A stretch of DNA of 64,000 nt from Rehmannia glutinosa (GCA_016081115.2 CM071936.1:81962978-82026977); one strand, 5' to 3'; positions 10,761-22,238 are shown, counted from the first letter of the stretch. Notes: generated by a model not told the origin, from the sequence alone. Numbers and translations are program-made.

Positions 10761-12340
10761 GAGGTTGCACTACTCAACACCATATCTCTCACTTTGTTTC
10801 TTATCATGCTTTAACCCTTCTTATTTGTCGTTTGTTGCTTCGTTGTCCTCTATTATTGTTCCTCACTCTGTCTCTGAAGCACTTGCTCATCCTGGTTGGC
10901 ATGCCGCAATGTTGGAAGAAATGTCTGCCTCACAGTCTAGTGGCTCTTGGGACTTGGTGGATCTGCCTTTGGGCAAATCTGTTGTGGGTTGTCGTTTGAT
11001 TTATATTGTTAAATGCTCACCCGAAGGTCAGGTGGATAGGTTGAAGGCGCGCTTGGTTGCTAAAGGGTACAGACATGTTTATGGTGTTGATTATATGATG
11101 ATATGTGTTCCCTGTTGCTAAAATGTCATCTGTTCACATTTGTCTTGCTCTTGCATCAATGTTTCATTGGTCTCTTCATCAACTTGACATTGAAAATGCC
11201 TTCCTCAATGGTGATCTTGAGGAAGATGTCTATATGGAGCAACCACCAAGGTTTGTTGCTCAGGGGGAGTCTACTAAGGTGTGTCATTTCAAGAAATCTC
11301 TTTATGGTTTGAAACAATCACCACGAGCGTGGTTTGGCCATTTCAGCGAGGTCGTTATTAGTTTTGGGTTGACAAAGTGTGAAGTAGACCATTCAGTCTT
11401 TTATCGACAATCCTCTAGGAAACGTCTTTTGTTGATTGTGTATGTTGACGATATCATAATTACTGGAGATGACACGAGAGGCATAAATGACCTCAACAAC
11501 TTTTTGCATCTACAATTCCAAACTAAGAACTTGGGCAAGTTGCACTATTTCCTTGGTATTGAAGTCGCACAATCAGATCAAGGTATATTCATCTCCCAAC
11601 GAAAATATGTCCTCGATATGTTAGAAGAAGTTGGAATGCTTGGGTCGAAACCTTGTGATTCACCAATGGACCCAAATGTCAAGCTTTTACCAAACGACGT
11701 GGAACTGATGTCAGATCTTGGAAGATATAGAAGGTTGGTTGGCAAACTTAATTACCTTACAGTAACTCGTCCAGATTTTTCATTTGATGTAAGTGTGGTT
11801 AGCCAGTTTTTGAATTCATCATGAGAAAGCCATTGGAATGCAATAGTCCGTATTCTTCGGTATATCAAGAATGCTCCGGGAAAAGGAATATTGTATAGAG
11901 ATACAGGGCACATTAATGTGGTTGGCTACTCTGATGCAGATTGGGCAGGGTGTCCAATTGATAGACGTTCTATTTCTGGATATTATGTTTTCATTTGCGG
12001 AAATCTCATATCATGGAAAGCAGGTAACAGAATGTTGTGGCTCGTTCAAGTGTAGAGTCTTAATACAGAGCCATAGGTCTTGCGACGTGTGAACTTATTT
12101 TGGTGAAATAATTTCTCAATGAGTTTGGAGTAAATAGTTCTCAGCCTATGACATTAATTTGTGATAATCAGGCAGCAGCATATTGCATCCAATCCAGTCT
12201 TCCATGAGCGCACTAAGCACATTAAAGTTGACTGTCACTTTGTGAGAAATAAGGTGATAGCTAAGGAAGTGGTCACTTCACACTTCAATTCAAATGATCA
12301 CCTGGCAGATATCTTCACCAAAGCTTTACGGGGTTCTCAG
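10761..12340 (+). pseudogene. Element H reverse transcriptase and RNase H pseudogene
   Basis: The RT begins near 10890 (HPGWHAAMLEEM), with GCRLIYIVK and KARLVAKGY in a separate frame. The long frame 11105-11824 has QLDIENAFLNGDLEEDVYM, SLYGLKQSPRAWF and the catalytic VYVDDIII. RNase H follows with GYSDADWAG, a frameshifted middle and the terminal NDHLADIFTKAL. The catalytic motifs are preserved, but frameshifts near 11100 and 11820 break the gene. Confidence 0.88.
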
Positions 12341-12389
12341 GTTAATTATATATGTAATGTGCTAGCGCATATGATATATTTGCTCCAAA

Positions 12390-12399
12390 TTGAGGGGAG
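12390..12399 (+). other. Polypurine tract of element H
   Basis: TTGAGGGGAG directly before the 3' LTR; the usual start for plus-strand DNA synthesis. Confidence 0.8.
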
Positions 12400-12544
12400 T
12401 GTTAGGGAGTGTTTTAATTTTAATGTTTTTGTCCCACATAGGAAGAGGAACTAGGATTACTGGTTTAGTATACCCTGTATATATGTAAAGGGTATTCTAT
12501 TAATGATAATATAATAAGATGGTCTTTATTTCTTTATCTCAACA
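12400..12544 (+). repeat. Element H 3' LTR
   Basis: Starts TGTTAGGGAG and ends TTATCTCAACA. Compared with the 5' LTR it lacks the first 11 bases (TGTTGGTATAG), most simply a slippage deletion between the two TGTT...G repeats. Followed by TSD AAGAT at 12545-12549. Confidence 0.85.
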
Positions 12545-12549
12545 AAGAT

Positions 12550-14032
12550 GAAGTTTGGTTTCTAGAGATGCAAGAAGAATTAGATCAATTTGAAAGAAAT
12601 GAAGTTAGGGAACTTGTGCCTTATTCTCCATCTCACACTATCATCAAAATACAATGGGTATTTCGAAACAAATTAGACGATCAAGGCAACATCATTCGAA
12701 ATAAAGCAAGGTTAGTAGCTCAAGGTTATTGTCAATAAATAGGTAGTGATTATGATGAAACTGTTGCCCCCGTAGCATGTCTAGAAGCCATTCGTATTCT
12801 ACTTGCTTATTCTTGTTTCAAAATTTTTAAACTTTGCCAAATGGATGTTAAATCCGCTTTTCAAAATAGTTTTATTTAAGGAGAAGTCTATGTCAAACAA
12901 CCTTTGGAGTTTGAAAAAATTTCAAGATCAAATGATGGTTTTAAACTCAAAAAGGCTTTATATGGTCTCAAAGAAGCACCCCAAGCATGGTATGATAGAC
13001 TAAGTTCTTTTCTTTTAGAAAATGGTTTTACAAGAGGTAAACTTGATAGTACTCTCTTTGTTTTTGAATAATGTCAAGATAGCCTTCTAGTTCAAATATA
13101 TATTTATGATATTATTTTTGGTGCTACTAATGAATCTTTTTTCAAGTAATTTTCTAAGCTTATGGAAGATGAATTTGAGATGAGTATGATGGGTGAACTC
13201 AACTTCTTCCTTTGACTTTAAATCAAACAATACCAAGAAGGAATATATATCTCACAATCCAAGTATACCAAGGAACTTCTAAAGAAATTTAGAATTGAGG
13301 AAGGAATAACAACAACACCAATGGCAACAAACATCAAACTCGACAAAGATGAAAAAGGTAAATTTGTTGACGAAACCAAATATCGAGGTATGGTTGATAG
13401 TTTAATTTACTTAACCGCAAATGGACCCGATATTCTTCATGATGTATGCATATGTGCTCGATTTCAAAGCAGTCCCAAAGAATCTCATTTAAGTGCTGTG
13501 AAAAGAATTTTTCGATATTAAAAGGCACTATTTCATATGGTTTGTTTTATCCGAAAAATGATAATTTTTGTTTAAAAGGCTATAGTGACTCGGATTATTC
13601 TGGAAACATTGATGATCATAAAAGCACAGCCGACTCGTGTTTAGGCGATTGCCTTTGTTTCATGGTTTTCTAAAACATAAAATTGTGTGTTTTTATCAAC
13701 AGATGAAGCTGAATATATTTCCGCGGTTTTTTGTTGCACTCAATTATTATGGATGAAACAAACCTTGGAGGATTAAAAAATTAACTTTGAAAATGTTCTC
13801 ATTTTTTGTGATAATACTTCTTCCATTAATATATCTCAAAATCTGGTTAATCATAATCGAACCAAACATATTGAGGTTCTACATCTCTTTTTAAGGGATT
13901 GCGTTTGAAAACGAAAAATTGTGATGTGCTTTGTTCCATCTCAAGATAAACTCGTTAATATTTTTACAAAATCGTAACCCACTGAGTCTTTTAACTCAAT
14001 TCGAGCTCGTTTAGGCATTATGCATATTGAAT
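12550..14032 (+). pseudogene. Element I reverse transcriptase and RNase H pseudogene
   Basis: Continues element I pol after the insert: [24 protein letters not shown] then a stop, [22 protein letters not shown]. The catalytic YVDD is altered to YIYD near 13105. RNase H follows with GYSDSDYSG and a decayed C-terminus ending LGIMHIE. At least eight in-frame stops. It is clearly homologous to element B pol on the other strand. Confidence 0.85.
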
Positions 14033-14340
14033 AATGTCTATATTTACATGTTGAGCACCAACTTTCATTAGAAAAGTTTTGGGGTGAAAATTTTATTTTT
14101 CAAAACTTAAAAATGAGACTGAATTTTTCTCTAGAGATGGGTACATGTCACTATGCCCAGACACTGGTGTCTCATACATAGTGGTCGGTCGCTATGAGGT
14201 CAGAAAAGTGATTTTAAACTCTTTGTTTCGATTTTTCTCAAAATCTTCATTTTCCTCCGTAAAACCCCAAATTGCAAACATTACACCAAATTGGAAATAA
14301 TTCAAGACCATTGACTCTTATATGACATTAATAATCATCC
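14033..14340 (+). other. Element I post-pol remnant
   Basis: Non-coding. Matches the sequence right after the pol stop in B and C (GTTTTGGGGTGAAAA) and has one GGTCGGTCGC motif near 14190. Similarity fades near 14340 and no 3' LTR is recognisable. Confidence 0.6.
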
Positions 14341-14939
14341 AAAATTTATTAGTATGTATGTAGTTGTAATGCAACTGGGGCAACGGGTTTGGCCGAACCC
14401 GATCCGCATATATATATATATATATACTTTCTTTTTCCAATAAATATACTTATTACTTATTAGTGTAATTTCACATTATAATATGTTTCTTGTTTTCTGA
14501 AAGTAGATATAATGTTTTTCGTTTTAATTTAGAAATATGGCTAAGGATTCAAATTAATTATATCTCTTTTTAATCATGTTTTGCTTTTTAATTGCTTTTT
14601 TAGTTTTGTTTTTACAAATAAATAAGCATTTTTACACCTTCTTCACCAAATACTCTCAACTTCTGATTATCAACTTTTGGTTTTATTTTCAAATACTACC
14701 AACTTATGATTCTAACTACTTCTACTTCTACTTCTACTATAATAAATCACTTTTTCAGAAAACAGAAGCTTTGCAAACCCCTCCCATACATGCACGAATA
14801 ATCCAATATATAAGTTACTAGGCATAAGGTAAACGTTTATTTGGTTAAAGTCACTTTTTCTTAGAAAAGGGCAGTTAGCATTGTCCTTGAGGTAAAATTG
14901 ACAAATATCTTGTACATTTTGATCTAGATGTAGTAAAGA
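14341..14939. other. Unassigned AT-rich spacer
   Basis: Contains a (TA)n microsatellite at about 14405-14427 and a pyrimidine-rich part with repeated TACTTC units near 14720. I see no gene and no convincing transposon ends. Confidence 0.6.
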
Positions 14940-14944
14940 GTTTC
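14940..14944. repeat. TSD GTTTC, left copy (three-LTR composite)
   Basis: GTTTC directly precedes the first LTR (TGTTAGGAAATT). The same five bases follow the last LTR at 20240-20244. One TSD therefore brackets all three LTRs. Confidence 0.88.
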
Positions 14945-15397
14945 TGTTAGGAAATTTATTATTAGATTTTTATGATACCATGTAAAACTTAGAATAGGAA
15001 GTTGGCACCCCATTTTCCTTGTATTTCTATTTGTAATAGATAGGACTGCATGAGCTGAGTGAAGTCATCTATGTTGAAGAATACAAGAGTGAACTGAAGA
15101 CTGAAGAGAAGACCCAGTTGTGTGTCAGTTGAGTGTAGTCAGGTGGAAGGCACATACTCGACTATAGAAGAGATCCAAGTTTGGGACAGCTGAGTAAAAG
15201 ATGAAGAAGTGACAGTCAAGTCAGTTAAGAGCCAAGTCTGCCAGTTGAATTGATAGTTGAGTCATATCTAAAAGGTTGGAGTAGACTCAAGTCAAAGGGG
15301 TAGAGACATCAGTCGAGTCAAGTCGACTGATATTAATCCGTTGCACAAAAGTTAAAGATATTACTTAAATTAGTAATACGTCCATGCTGCCAAGTCT
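14945..15397 (+). repeat. LTR-a, truncated
   Basis: Matches the first ~450 bp of LTR-b and LTR-c. It stops at TCCATGCTGCCAAGTCT and jumps to internal sequence GGTTACTGAACTAG, so the second two-thirds of the LTR and the PBS were deleted together. Confidence 0.85.
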
Positions 15398-15481
15398 GGT
15401 TACTGAACTAGATCTCAATCTTTTCAAAAGATATAACACTTGTGTTTTCAAAGCTTTTATTTCAAAAGTAAAGTTATTATC

Positions 15482-15844
15482 ATGGAAGCAAATCGAACTC
15501 ATATTCCCATGTTCACTGTGGAAAAGTTTGATGATTGGAAAATTCGCATGCAGGCTCACCTATCAGCCTTACACGATGAAATGTGGCTAGTGGTAGAAGA
15601 TGGGCCACTAAAGATATTGAAGGTCAATACCGCTGTAAGAAGAGCACCCCCAGGTGAAGGAGAATATGTTGCAGCAGAGCCTAGACCTACTATGGTTGAA
15701 AAACCACGCTGTGAATGGACAAATGAGGATATGAAGAGATACAATCTTGACAATGTTGCCAAGGACATCCTCTACAAAACCTTGGACAAGGCTATATTCA
15801 ATAAAGTCAAATTATGCAAATCACCCAAAGAAATCTGGGATTAG
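15482..15844 (+). pseudogene. Gag N-terminal fragment, internal-1
   Basis: A 120-residue open frame starting MEANRTHIPMFTVEKFDDW, with the FDDWKIRMQAHL motif of copia gag (DUF4219/UBN2-type, usual form Y.W...M...L) and ending KSPKEIWD then TAG. Homologous gags continue past this point; here the next codons resemble gag for only about 20 residues before a deletion into the 3' region. The TAG aligns with a TAA in internal-2. It cannot form a full capsid protein; whether the short product is made is unknown. Confidence 0.75.
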
Positions 15845-16218
15845 CTAACCCTGATTTGTGAAGGATCTGAGCAGATCAAAGAAAATAAACTAACCGTTGG
15901 TGTTTAAAAATTTGAAAATTTTTACAGCCGTAACCCCTTAAATGTATTTTACTTAACTATAAATACAAGTTTTTGTATGTTTTCCTATAATTTTATCTTC
16001 CAGCTTTGCTCTGATACCTGATGTACCTTTGTACAATAAGAAACTTTCATACAATGTAATAGATAGTATAACTCCGGATACGATGTAGAGTATGCTATGT
16101 AAACAACTTTGTAATGGACAAAAATGATATGATCAATAAATTGACATATTCAAGACATACATTCTTTGTTACTGCATTACTTATGTTTGATGTAATTTTA
16201 TATAAGTTTTGGCATCAT

Positions 16219-16234
16219 CAAAAAAGGGGGAAAT
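16219..16234 (+). other. Polypurine tract before LTR-b
   Basis: AAAAAAGGGGGAAAT preceded by CATCATC, immediately upstream of TGTTAGGAAATT. The equivalent tract before LTR-c (18648-18661) has decayed to AAAAAAGAGAACAT. Confidence 0.8.
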
Positions 16235-17784
16235 TGTTAGGAAATTTATTATTAGATTTTGATGATACCATGTAAAACTTTGAATAGGAAGTTGTCACTC
16301 CATTTTCCTTGTATTTCTATTTGTAATAGATTGGACTGCATGAGCTGAGTGAAGTCATCTATGTTGAAGAATACAAGAGTGAACTGAAGACTGAAGAGAA
16401 GACCGAGTTGTGTGTCAGTTGAGTGTAGTCGGGATGGAAGGCAAACTGATCAAAGAAGAGAGATCCAACTGTGGGACAGCTGAGTAAAAGATGAAGAAGT
16501 GACAGTCAAGTTAGTTAAGAGCCAAGTCTGCCAGTTGAACTGACAGTTGAGTCATTCCTAGAAGGTTGGAGCAGACTCAAGTCAAAGGGGTAAAGGTAAC
16601 TGTCAAGTCAAGTCGATTGATATTAATCTGTTGTACAGGAGTCAATGATATTACTAAAACTAGTAATACATCCATGCTGCCATGTCTAAAGGTGCTCGTC
16701 CAAGAAACGTGCAAAAGGAATAAACCAATGGGAAGCACTTAGCTTGTGTCAAGTCCTGAAAAGCTACATGCATCATTTAATACGAGGAAATGTCACTATC
16801 ACAAGCTGCAGGCCAAGATAAGACAAGTCAACGAACAAGAAGTGTTATTTGAAAATAACCTAACGCTTTAACGGACAAATTTTCAAATAAACACTATAAA
16901 AGGCTGAGGAAGCAAATGAGAGAGGGATACCAAGAACAATGAATTCTAAGAGATTTTTACAAGCAAGCAAGCAAGAGACCCTGCAAATATTCTCTCAAGC
17001 TTTCTAAGACATTCCTCAAGCCTAAAATCGAAGGAACTTGATCAAACACATTCCGTGAAGGAAAGAATACTTCATCAAGTTGAAGAGGAAACAATTTAAA
17101 GAACTTAAGAGGTCTACTCTCCTAGGGTGAAGGAGTTGTAGTAAGGTTCAAGGTCGAACTAGAAGATTTGAGCTTGTTCGAAGCCTGTGTGATCAATTCC
17201 AAGGGTTCGAAGGGAGCTGAAGTAGCAAGGCAGTTGTCTTGCGAAGAACTGAGTCCCAGGAGCAGCCAGCTGTGTGATGAAGGCTGACTCGGACTGAGAA
17301 CTACTTTGTAACCTGATCTGTTACTTAGAGGATTCCTCTAGGAGTTGGCGAAGAGTGGATTAGAGGAATTACCCCATTCTCGAACCACTATAAAATTTGC
17401 TTGTGTCATTTTTCTTACAACACTTTAATCTCCTGCTCATTTTGATATCTGCTGTTTAAGTTTATATTGCAAAACCTAGCTGATAATAACATTGCTAAAA
17501 ACAAGTTTAAAAATATCAAGGGTGATAAGTCTTCCGCTGAACAAAGCCAAATCAACTGAAAAGTTAAGTGTTAGCTGACCCAGCTGAGTTATACTATCAA
17601 CAACTTAGTCGAGTTTGTTGAGTGGGTAACTTTGCTGAAGTAAGCTAACCAAGTTGTCCCCCAAGGACTTAGCTGATTTGAGTCAACTCTGTTAAATTTA
17701 TTTCAAAGGATTAAATTCGAAAATTTGGTAGGGTTTATTCAACCCCCCCTTCTTAACCTTACAACACACCCCTTGGGACCTACA
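16235..17784 (+). repeat. LTR-b, complete (1550 bp)
   Basis: TGTTAGGAAATT at the left, CTTGGGACCTACA at the right. TATA-like TATAAAAG at 16895-16902. It serves at once as the 3' LTR of the left unit and the 5' LTR of the right unit. Confidence 0.9.
16895..16902 (+). promoter_or_regulatory. LTR-b TATA box
   Basis: TATAAAAG within ACACTATAAAAGGCTGAGG; the identical block occurs in LTR-c at 19325-19332. Likely core promoter; downstream sequence would be R/U5. Confidence 0.65.
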
Positions 17785-17800
17785 AGTGTATCAGAATGGT
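17785..17800 (+). other. Variant primer-binding site of the composite
   Basis: AGTGTATCAGAATGG follows the LTR end. It is offset and diverged from the tRNA-iMet PBS (TGGTATCAGAGCC) but keeps GTATCAGA. Either a decayed iMet PBS or a use of another tRNA. Confidence 0.6.
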
Positions 17801-17907
17801 TGGTTCATTGAGCCTTCCGCACTGGTTACTGAACTAGATCTCAATCTTTTCAAAAGATATAACACTTGTGTTTTCAAAGCTTTTATTTCAAAAGCAAAGT
17901 TATTATC

Positions 17908-18270
17908 ATGGAAGTAAATCTAACTCGTATTCCCATGTTCACTGTGGAAGAGTTTGATGATTGGAAAATTCGCATGCATGCTCACCTATCAGCCTTACAC
18001 GATGAAATGTGGCTAGTGATAGAAGATGGGCCACCACAGATAATGAAGGTCAATACTGCTGTAAGAAGAGCACCTCCAGGTGAGGGAGAAGATCTTTGCA
18101 GAGAGCTGAGACTGCTATGGTTAAAAAACCACGCTGTGAATGGACAAATGAGGATAGGAAGAGATACAATCTTGACAATGTTGCGAAGGACATCCTCTAC
18201 AAAACCTTGGACAAGGTTATATTCAATAAAGTCAAATCATGCAAATCACCCAAAGAAATCTGGGATTAAC
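17908..18270 (+). pseudogene. Gag N-terminal fragment, internal-2
   Basis: Second copy of the gag start (MEVNLTRIPMFTVEEFDDW). A frameshift after APPGEGED changes the frame compared with internal-1; the natural frame reaches a stop (GGGATTAAC region) at the same place as internal-1. Sharing the same truncation shows both units descend from one already deleted element. Confidence 0.75.
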
Positions 18271-18661
18271 TAACCCTGATTTGTGAAGGATCTGAAAGGA
18301 TCAAAGAGAATAAACTAACAGTTGTTGTTTAAAAATTTGAAAAATTTTACAGCCCGTAACCCCTTCAATGTATTTTACTTAACTGTAAATACAAGTTTTT
18401 GTATGTTTTCCTATAATTTTATCTTCCAGCTTTGCTTTGATACCTGATGTACCTTTGTACAATAAGAAACTTTCATATAATGTAATAGATAGTATAGCTC
18501 AGATACAATGTGTAGAGTTTGCTATATAAACAGCTTTGTAAAGGACAAAAATGATATGATCAATAAAATTGACATATTCAAGACATACAATCTATGTTAC
18601 TGCACTGCTTATGTTTGTTGTAATTTTATATAAGTTTTGGCATCATCAAAAAAGAGAACAT

Positions 18662-20239
18662 TATTAGGAAATTTATTATCAGCTTTTGATGATACCATGT
18701 AAAACTTTGAATAGGAAGTTGTCAATCCATTTTCCTTGTATTTCTATTGGTAATAGATAGGACTGCATGAGCTGAGTGAAGTCATCTGTGTTGAAGAATA
18801 CAAGAGTCAACTGAAGTCTAAAGAGAAGACCGAGTTGTGTGTCAGTTGAGTGTAGTCAGGATGGAAGGCACAGACTCGACTGAAGAAAAGAGATCCAACT
18901 GTGGGACAGCTGAGTAAAAGATGAAGAAGTGACAGTCAAGTCAGTTAAGAGCCAAGTCTGCCAGTTGAACTGACAGTTGAGTCATTCCTAAAAGGTTGGA
19001 GCAGACTCAAGTCAAAGGGGTAAAGGCAACTGGCAAGTCAAGTCGATTAATATTATTCTATTGTACAGAAGTCAATGATATTACTTAAATTAGTAATACA
19101 TCCATGCTGCCATGTCTAAAAGTGCTCGTCCCAGAAGCGTGCAGAAGGAATAAACCAATGACAAGCACTTAGCTTGTGTCAGGTCCTGAAAAGCTGCAGG
19201 CATCATTTAATACAAGGAAATGTCACTATCACAAGCTGTAGGTCAAGATAAGACAACACAACGAACAAGAAGTGTTATTAGAAAATAACCTATCTCTTCA
19301 ACGGGCAAATTTTCAAATAAACACTATAAAAGGCTGAGGAAGCAAATGAAAGAGGGATACCAATCACAATGAATTCTAAGATATTTTTACAAGCAAGCAA
19401 GCAAGCAAGAGACCCTGCAAATATTCTCTCAAGCTTTCTAAGACATTCCTCAAGCCTAAAATCGAAGGAACTCGATCCAACGCATTCAGTAAAGGAAAGA
19501 ATACTTCATCAAGTTGAAGAGGAAACAATTTTAAGAACTTAAGGGGTCTACTCTCCAAGGGTGAAGGAGTTGTAGTAAGGTTCAAGGTCGAACAAGAAGT
19601 TTTGAGCTCGTTGGAAGGTTGTGTGATCAATTCCAAGGGTTCGAAGGGAGCTGAAGTAGCAAGGCAGTTGTCTTGCAAAGAACTGAGTCCCAGGAGCAGC
19701 CAGCTATGTGATCAAGGCTGACTCGGACTAAGAACTACTTTGTAACCTGATATGTTATTTAGTGGATTCCTCCAGGAGTTGGAGAAAACTGGATTAGAGG
19801 AATTACCCCATCCTCGAACCACTATAAAATTTGCTTGTGTCATTTTACTTACAACACTTTAATCTCCTGCTCATTTCTATATCTGTTGTTTAAGTTTATA
19901 TTGCTAAACCTAGCTGATAATATTATTGCTAAAAACAAGTGTTAAAAACAAGTTTTAAAATATCAAGGGTGATAAGTCTTCCACTAAACAAAATCAAATC
20001 AACTGAAAAGTTAAGTGTTAGCCGAGTTATAAACCCAGATGAGTTATACTATCAACAACTCGGTTGAGTGCATTGAGTGGGTAACTTTCTTTGAAGTAAA
20101 CCAACCTAGCTGTCCCCAAGAACTTAGCTGATTTGAGTCAACTCTGTTAAATTTTATTTCAAAGGACTAAATTCGAAAATTTGGTAATGTTTATTCAACC
20201 CACTTTCTAAACCTTACAACACACCCCTTGGGACCTACA
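18662..20239 (+). repeat. LTR-c, complete (about 1578 bp)
   Basis: Starts TATTAGGAAATT (TG mutated to TA) and ends CTTGGGACCTACA, followed by TSD GTTTC. TATA-like block at 19325-19332. Closely similar to LTR-b throughout, with small indels. Confidence 0.88.
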
Positions 20240-20453
20240 GTTTCTATTGTATATTTCTTCTATATTTTCGTTAACAACATTATTTTATTAACATATATAA
20301 ATGAGCATGAAATAATTTTTAAAGATATCATTGATAAAATAATTTGTACATCATTAAGTTGTGAAAAACCTATTGGTTTCTTTTAATTGAGTAAACTTTT
20401 AAATTTCAGGTTTGTACCTCTATATAGGGTAACGCTATTATTTGATTACAAAA

Positions 20454-22180
20454 ATGGCACCTAACAAGACATGGATGAGTTTCTGTAATGATTGATTCAA
20501 TGAAAAGTACGAGGTTGGAGTTCAATAATTTCTAAATTATGCATTTAAGAAGGCAAGTGAATAACATAAAATTCGTTGTCCTTGTGTTAAGTGTAATACC
20601 ACTGATTATGGATCTCGTGAAGTGGTTGAAATGCATCTAAGTATGTATGGATAATGCCTAATTATACAACTTGGTATCACCATTGTGAAAGGCTCGGTGA
20701 GTCTTCATCCAGTGCTAAAGAATCACAAGAAAGTGATAGCGATGATGAGATTGAAGAAATCTTAAGGGATTTGTATCCTAATATGGATGATTTTGATACA
20801 TTTAAAGGAGGGGTTGATTCATCAAGTAAGAATCATCATGAAGAACCGAATAATGAAGCAAAGACATTTTACAGATTGCTAAAGGACTCTGAACAACCAA
20901 CTTGTCTGGGTTGTGAGACCTCAAATTTATTTGTATTGTTCAATTTGTTACACATCAAGAGTATTGGTCGGTAGAGTAATGAATCATTCGACATGTTAAT
21001 ACAATTGTTGAAAAAAATTCTTCCAAGCGATTCAACTTTAACAAAATCCTACTATGATGCCAAAAAAATTATTAAAGATCTTCGTCTCTCCTATGAAAAA
21101 ATAGATGCGTGTATCAATGATTGTATTTTATATTGGTAGGAAGAAAGAGAGTTAGACACGTGCAAAATATGTGGTACTTCCAGATGGAAATATTATGGTC
21201 ATACTAGGGAAACTGAAGTTCGAGAGAATGGTAAAAACATAGCAATGAAACCCTTGCGTTACTTTCCCTTAAAGCCAAGGCTTAAGAGGTTATTCATGTC
21301 TAAAAAGACTGCTTCTTTTTATGAAGTAGCATCATGAAAAAAGAGTGGATGGGGTGATGAGACATCCAGCTGATTCTGTGGCGTGGAAGTCATTTGACAA
21401 TCTACATAAAGATTTTTCTGCTGAACCTCGGAACGTATGACTTGGTCTTGCAAGTGATGGTTTCCAGCCTTTTACTCACTCAGAAACATCGTATAGTATT
21501 TAGCCAGTAATATTCATTCCATATAATTTGCCTCCATGGATGTGCATGAAAGAATCTAATTTTATTCTTTCAATTCTCATACCAGGGCCTGAAAGCTCTG
21601 GAAATGCTATTTATGTATATCTTAAACATTTGATGAAGAGTTGAAAGAGTTGTGGGAAGTTGGTGTTGAAACTTTTGATGCTTCAATTTGTCAAAATTTT
21701 AAATTCCGGGCATCTTTATTATGGACAATAAATGATTTTCCTGAATATGCAAACCTACCTGTGTGGAGTACGAAGGATAAGATGGCATGTCCTTGTTGTT
21801 ACAAAGATACTTGTTCTAAGAGATTAGCCAATGGTAAAAAACAATGTTATATGGGTAATCGATGTTATCTTTCTAGCAACCACAAATGGAGGAAAAATAA
21901 AAGTTTGTTTGGCGGAACTATAAAGGTAAGACCACCGCCGCTTTCACTTTCAGGTGTTGATGTATTTTCTCAAGTGAATGATCTTGATGGAATCGTCTTC
22001 AATGTTTATGTTATCAACGAATTTAGATTTCGGATTGAAGCTTGTGATAGTGGATGTAGAACACATAATTTTGGAGTGTGTAAAATCGGTGATATAGGTA
22101 GTGAACCGAGATATGCTATAACAGATAAATATATTGAAGCTAAGTATCATATATTTGGAATTGAGTATTTGCGAATTCAT
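20454..22180 (+). pseudogene. CACTA (En/Spm) transposase pseudogene, TNP2 type
   Basis: Start MAPNKTWM at 20454. The first 65 codons match the plant transposase-associated domain: Cys-rich IRCPCVKCN then a histidine-containing WYHHCE, with stops and a frameshift near 20650. Next comes an acidic linker (20654-20974), then the TNP2 transposase body: ERELDTCKICGTSRW, PLKPRLKRLFMS, a stretch around 21420-21600 with SDGFQPF and NLPPWMCMKE, and FRASLLWTINDFPEYANL with WSTKDKMACPCCY. After 21960 it joins abruptly to a CACTA C-terminal segment (RIEACDSGCRT, GDIGSEPRYAITDKYIEA), so the middle is deleted. It would cut and rejoin CACTA ends if intact. Confidence 0.88.
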
Positions 22181-22238
22181 TTGTTTTTTTTTTTAATTGA
22201 AATGTCGATAGATTTATTTATTACACCATCTTGATTGA

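Larger units (their letters stand above)
9533..12544 (+). mobile_element. Element H: Ale/Retrofit-type Ty1/copia, 5' deleted
   Basis: A 3012-bp insertion with very short LTRs and a 5-bp TSD (AAGAT). Gag and protease are gone: the left LTR joins straight into the GAG-pre-integrase region. Integrase, RT and RNase H remain but are broken. Short LTRs and the ASNPVFHERTKHI motif in the RNase H fit the Ale/Retrofit lineage. It lies inside element I. Confidence 0.88.
6097..14340 (+). mobile_element. Element I: Sirevirus-like Ty1/copia relic split by element H
   Basis: Plus-strand relative of element B. It has a 5'-truncated LTR, a damaged PBS, gag, protease, integrase, RT and RNase H, all with many stops. 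Its pol is interrupted at 9533-12544 by an Ale-type copia; pol reading resumes across the duplicated AAGAT. The 3' end decays after 14340 and no 3' LTR is visible. Element A directly abuts its LTR start, so A may have inserted into this LTR, but the other flank lies outside the window. Confidence 0.8.
14945..20239 (+). mobile_element. Three-LTR composite of a non-autonomous copia family
   Basis: Order: LTR-a (truncated), internal-1, LTR-b, internal-2, LTR-c. Both internal regions are about 0.85 kb and hold only the N-terminus of a gag gene followed by non-coding sequence and a polypurine tract. A single TSD flanks the whole, so this is one insertion later expanded by unequal recombination between LTRs, or an insertion already tandem. 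With no pol it depends on a helper; element J carries a related LTR. Confidence 0.87.

Noticed and set aside
14540..14830. Candidate MITE in the AT-rich spacer
   Set aside because: No inverted ends or target duplication could be matched; probably low-complexity sequence.
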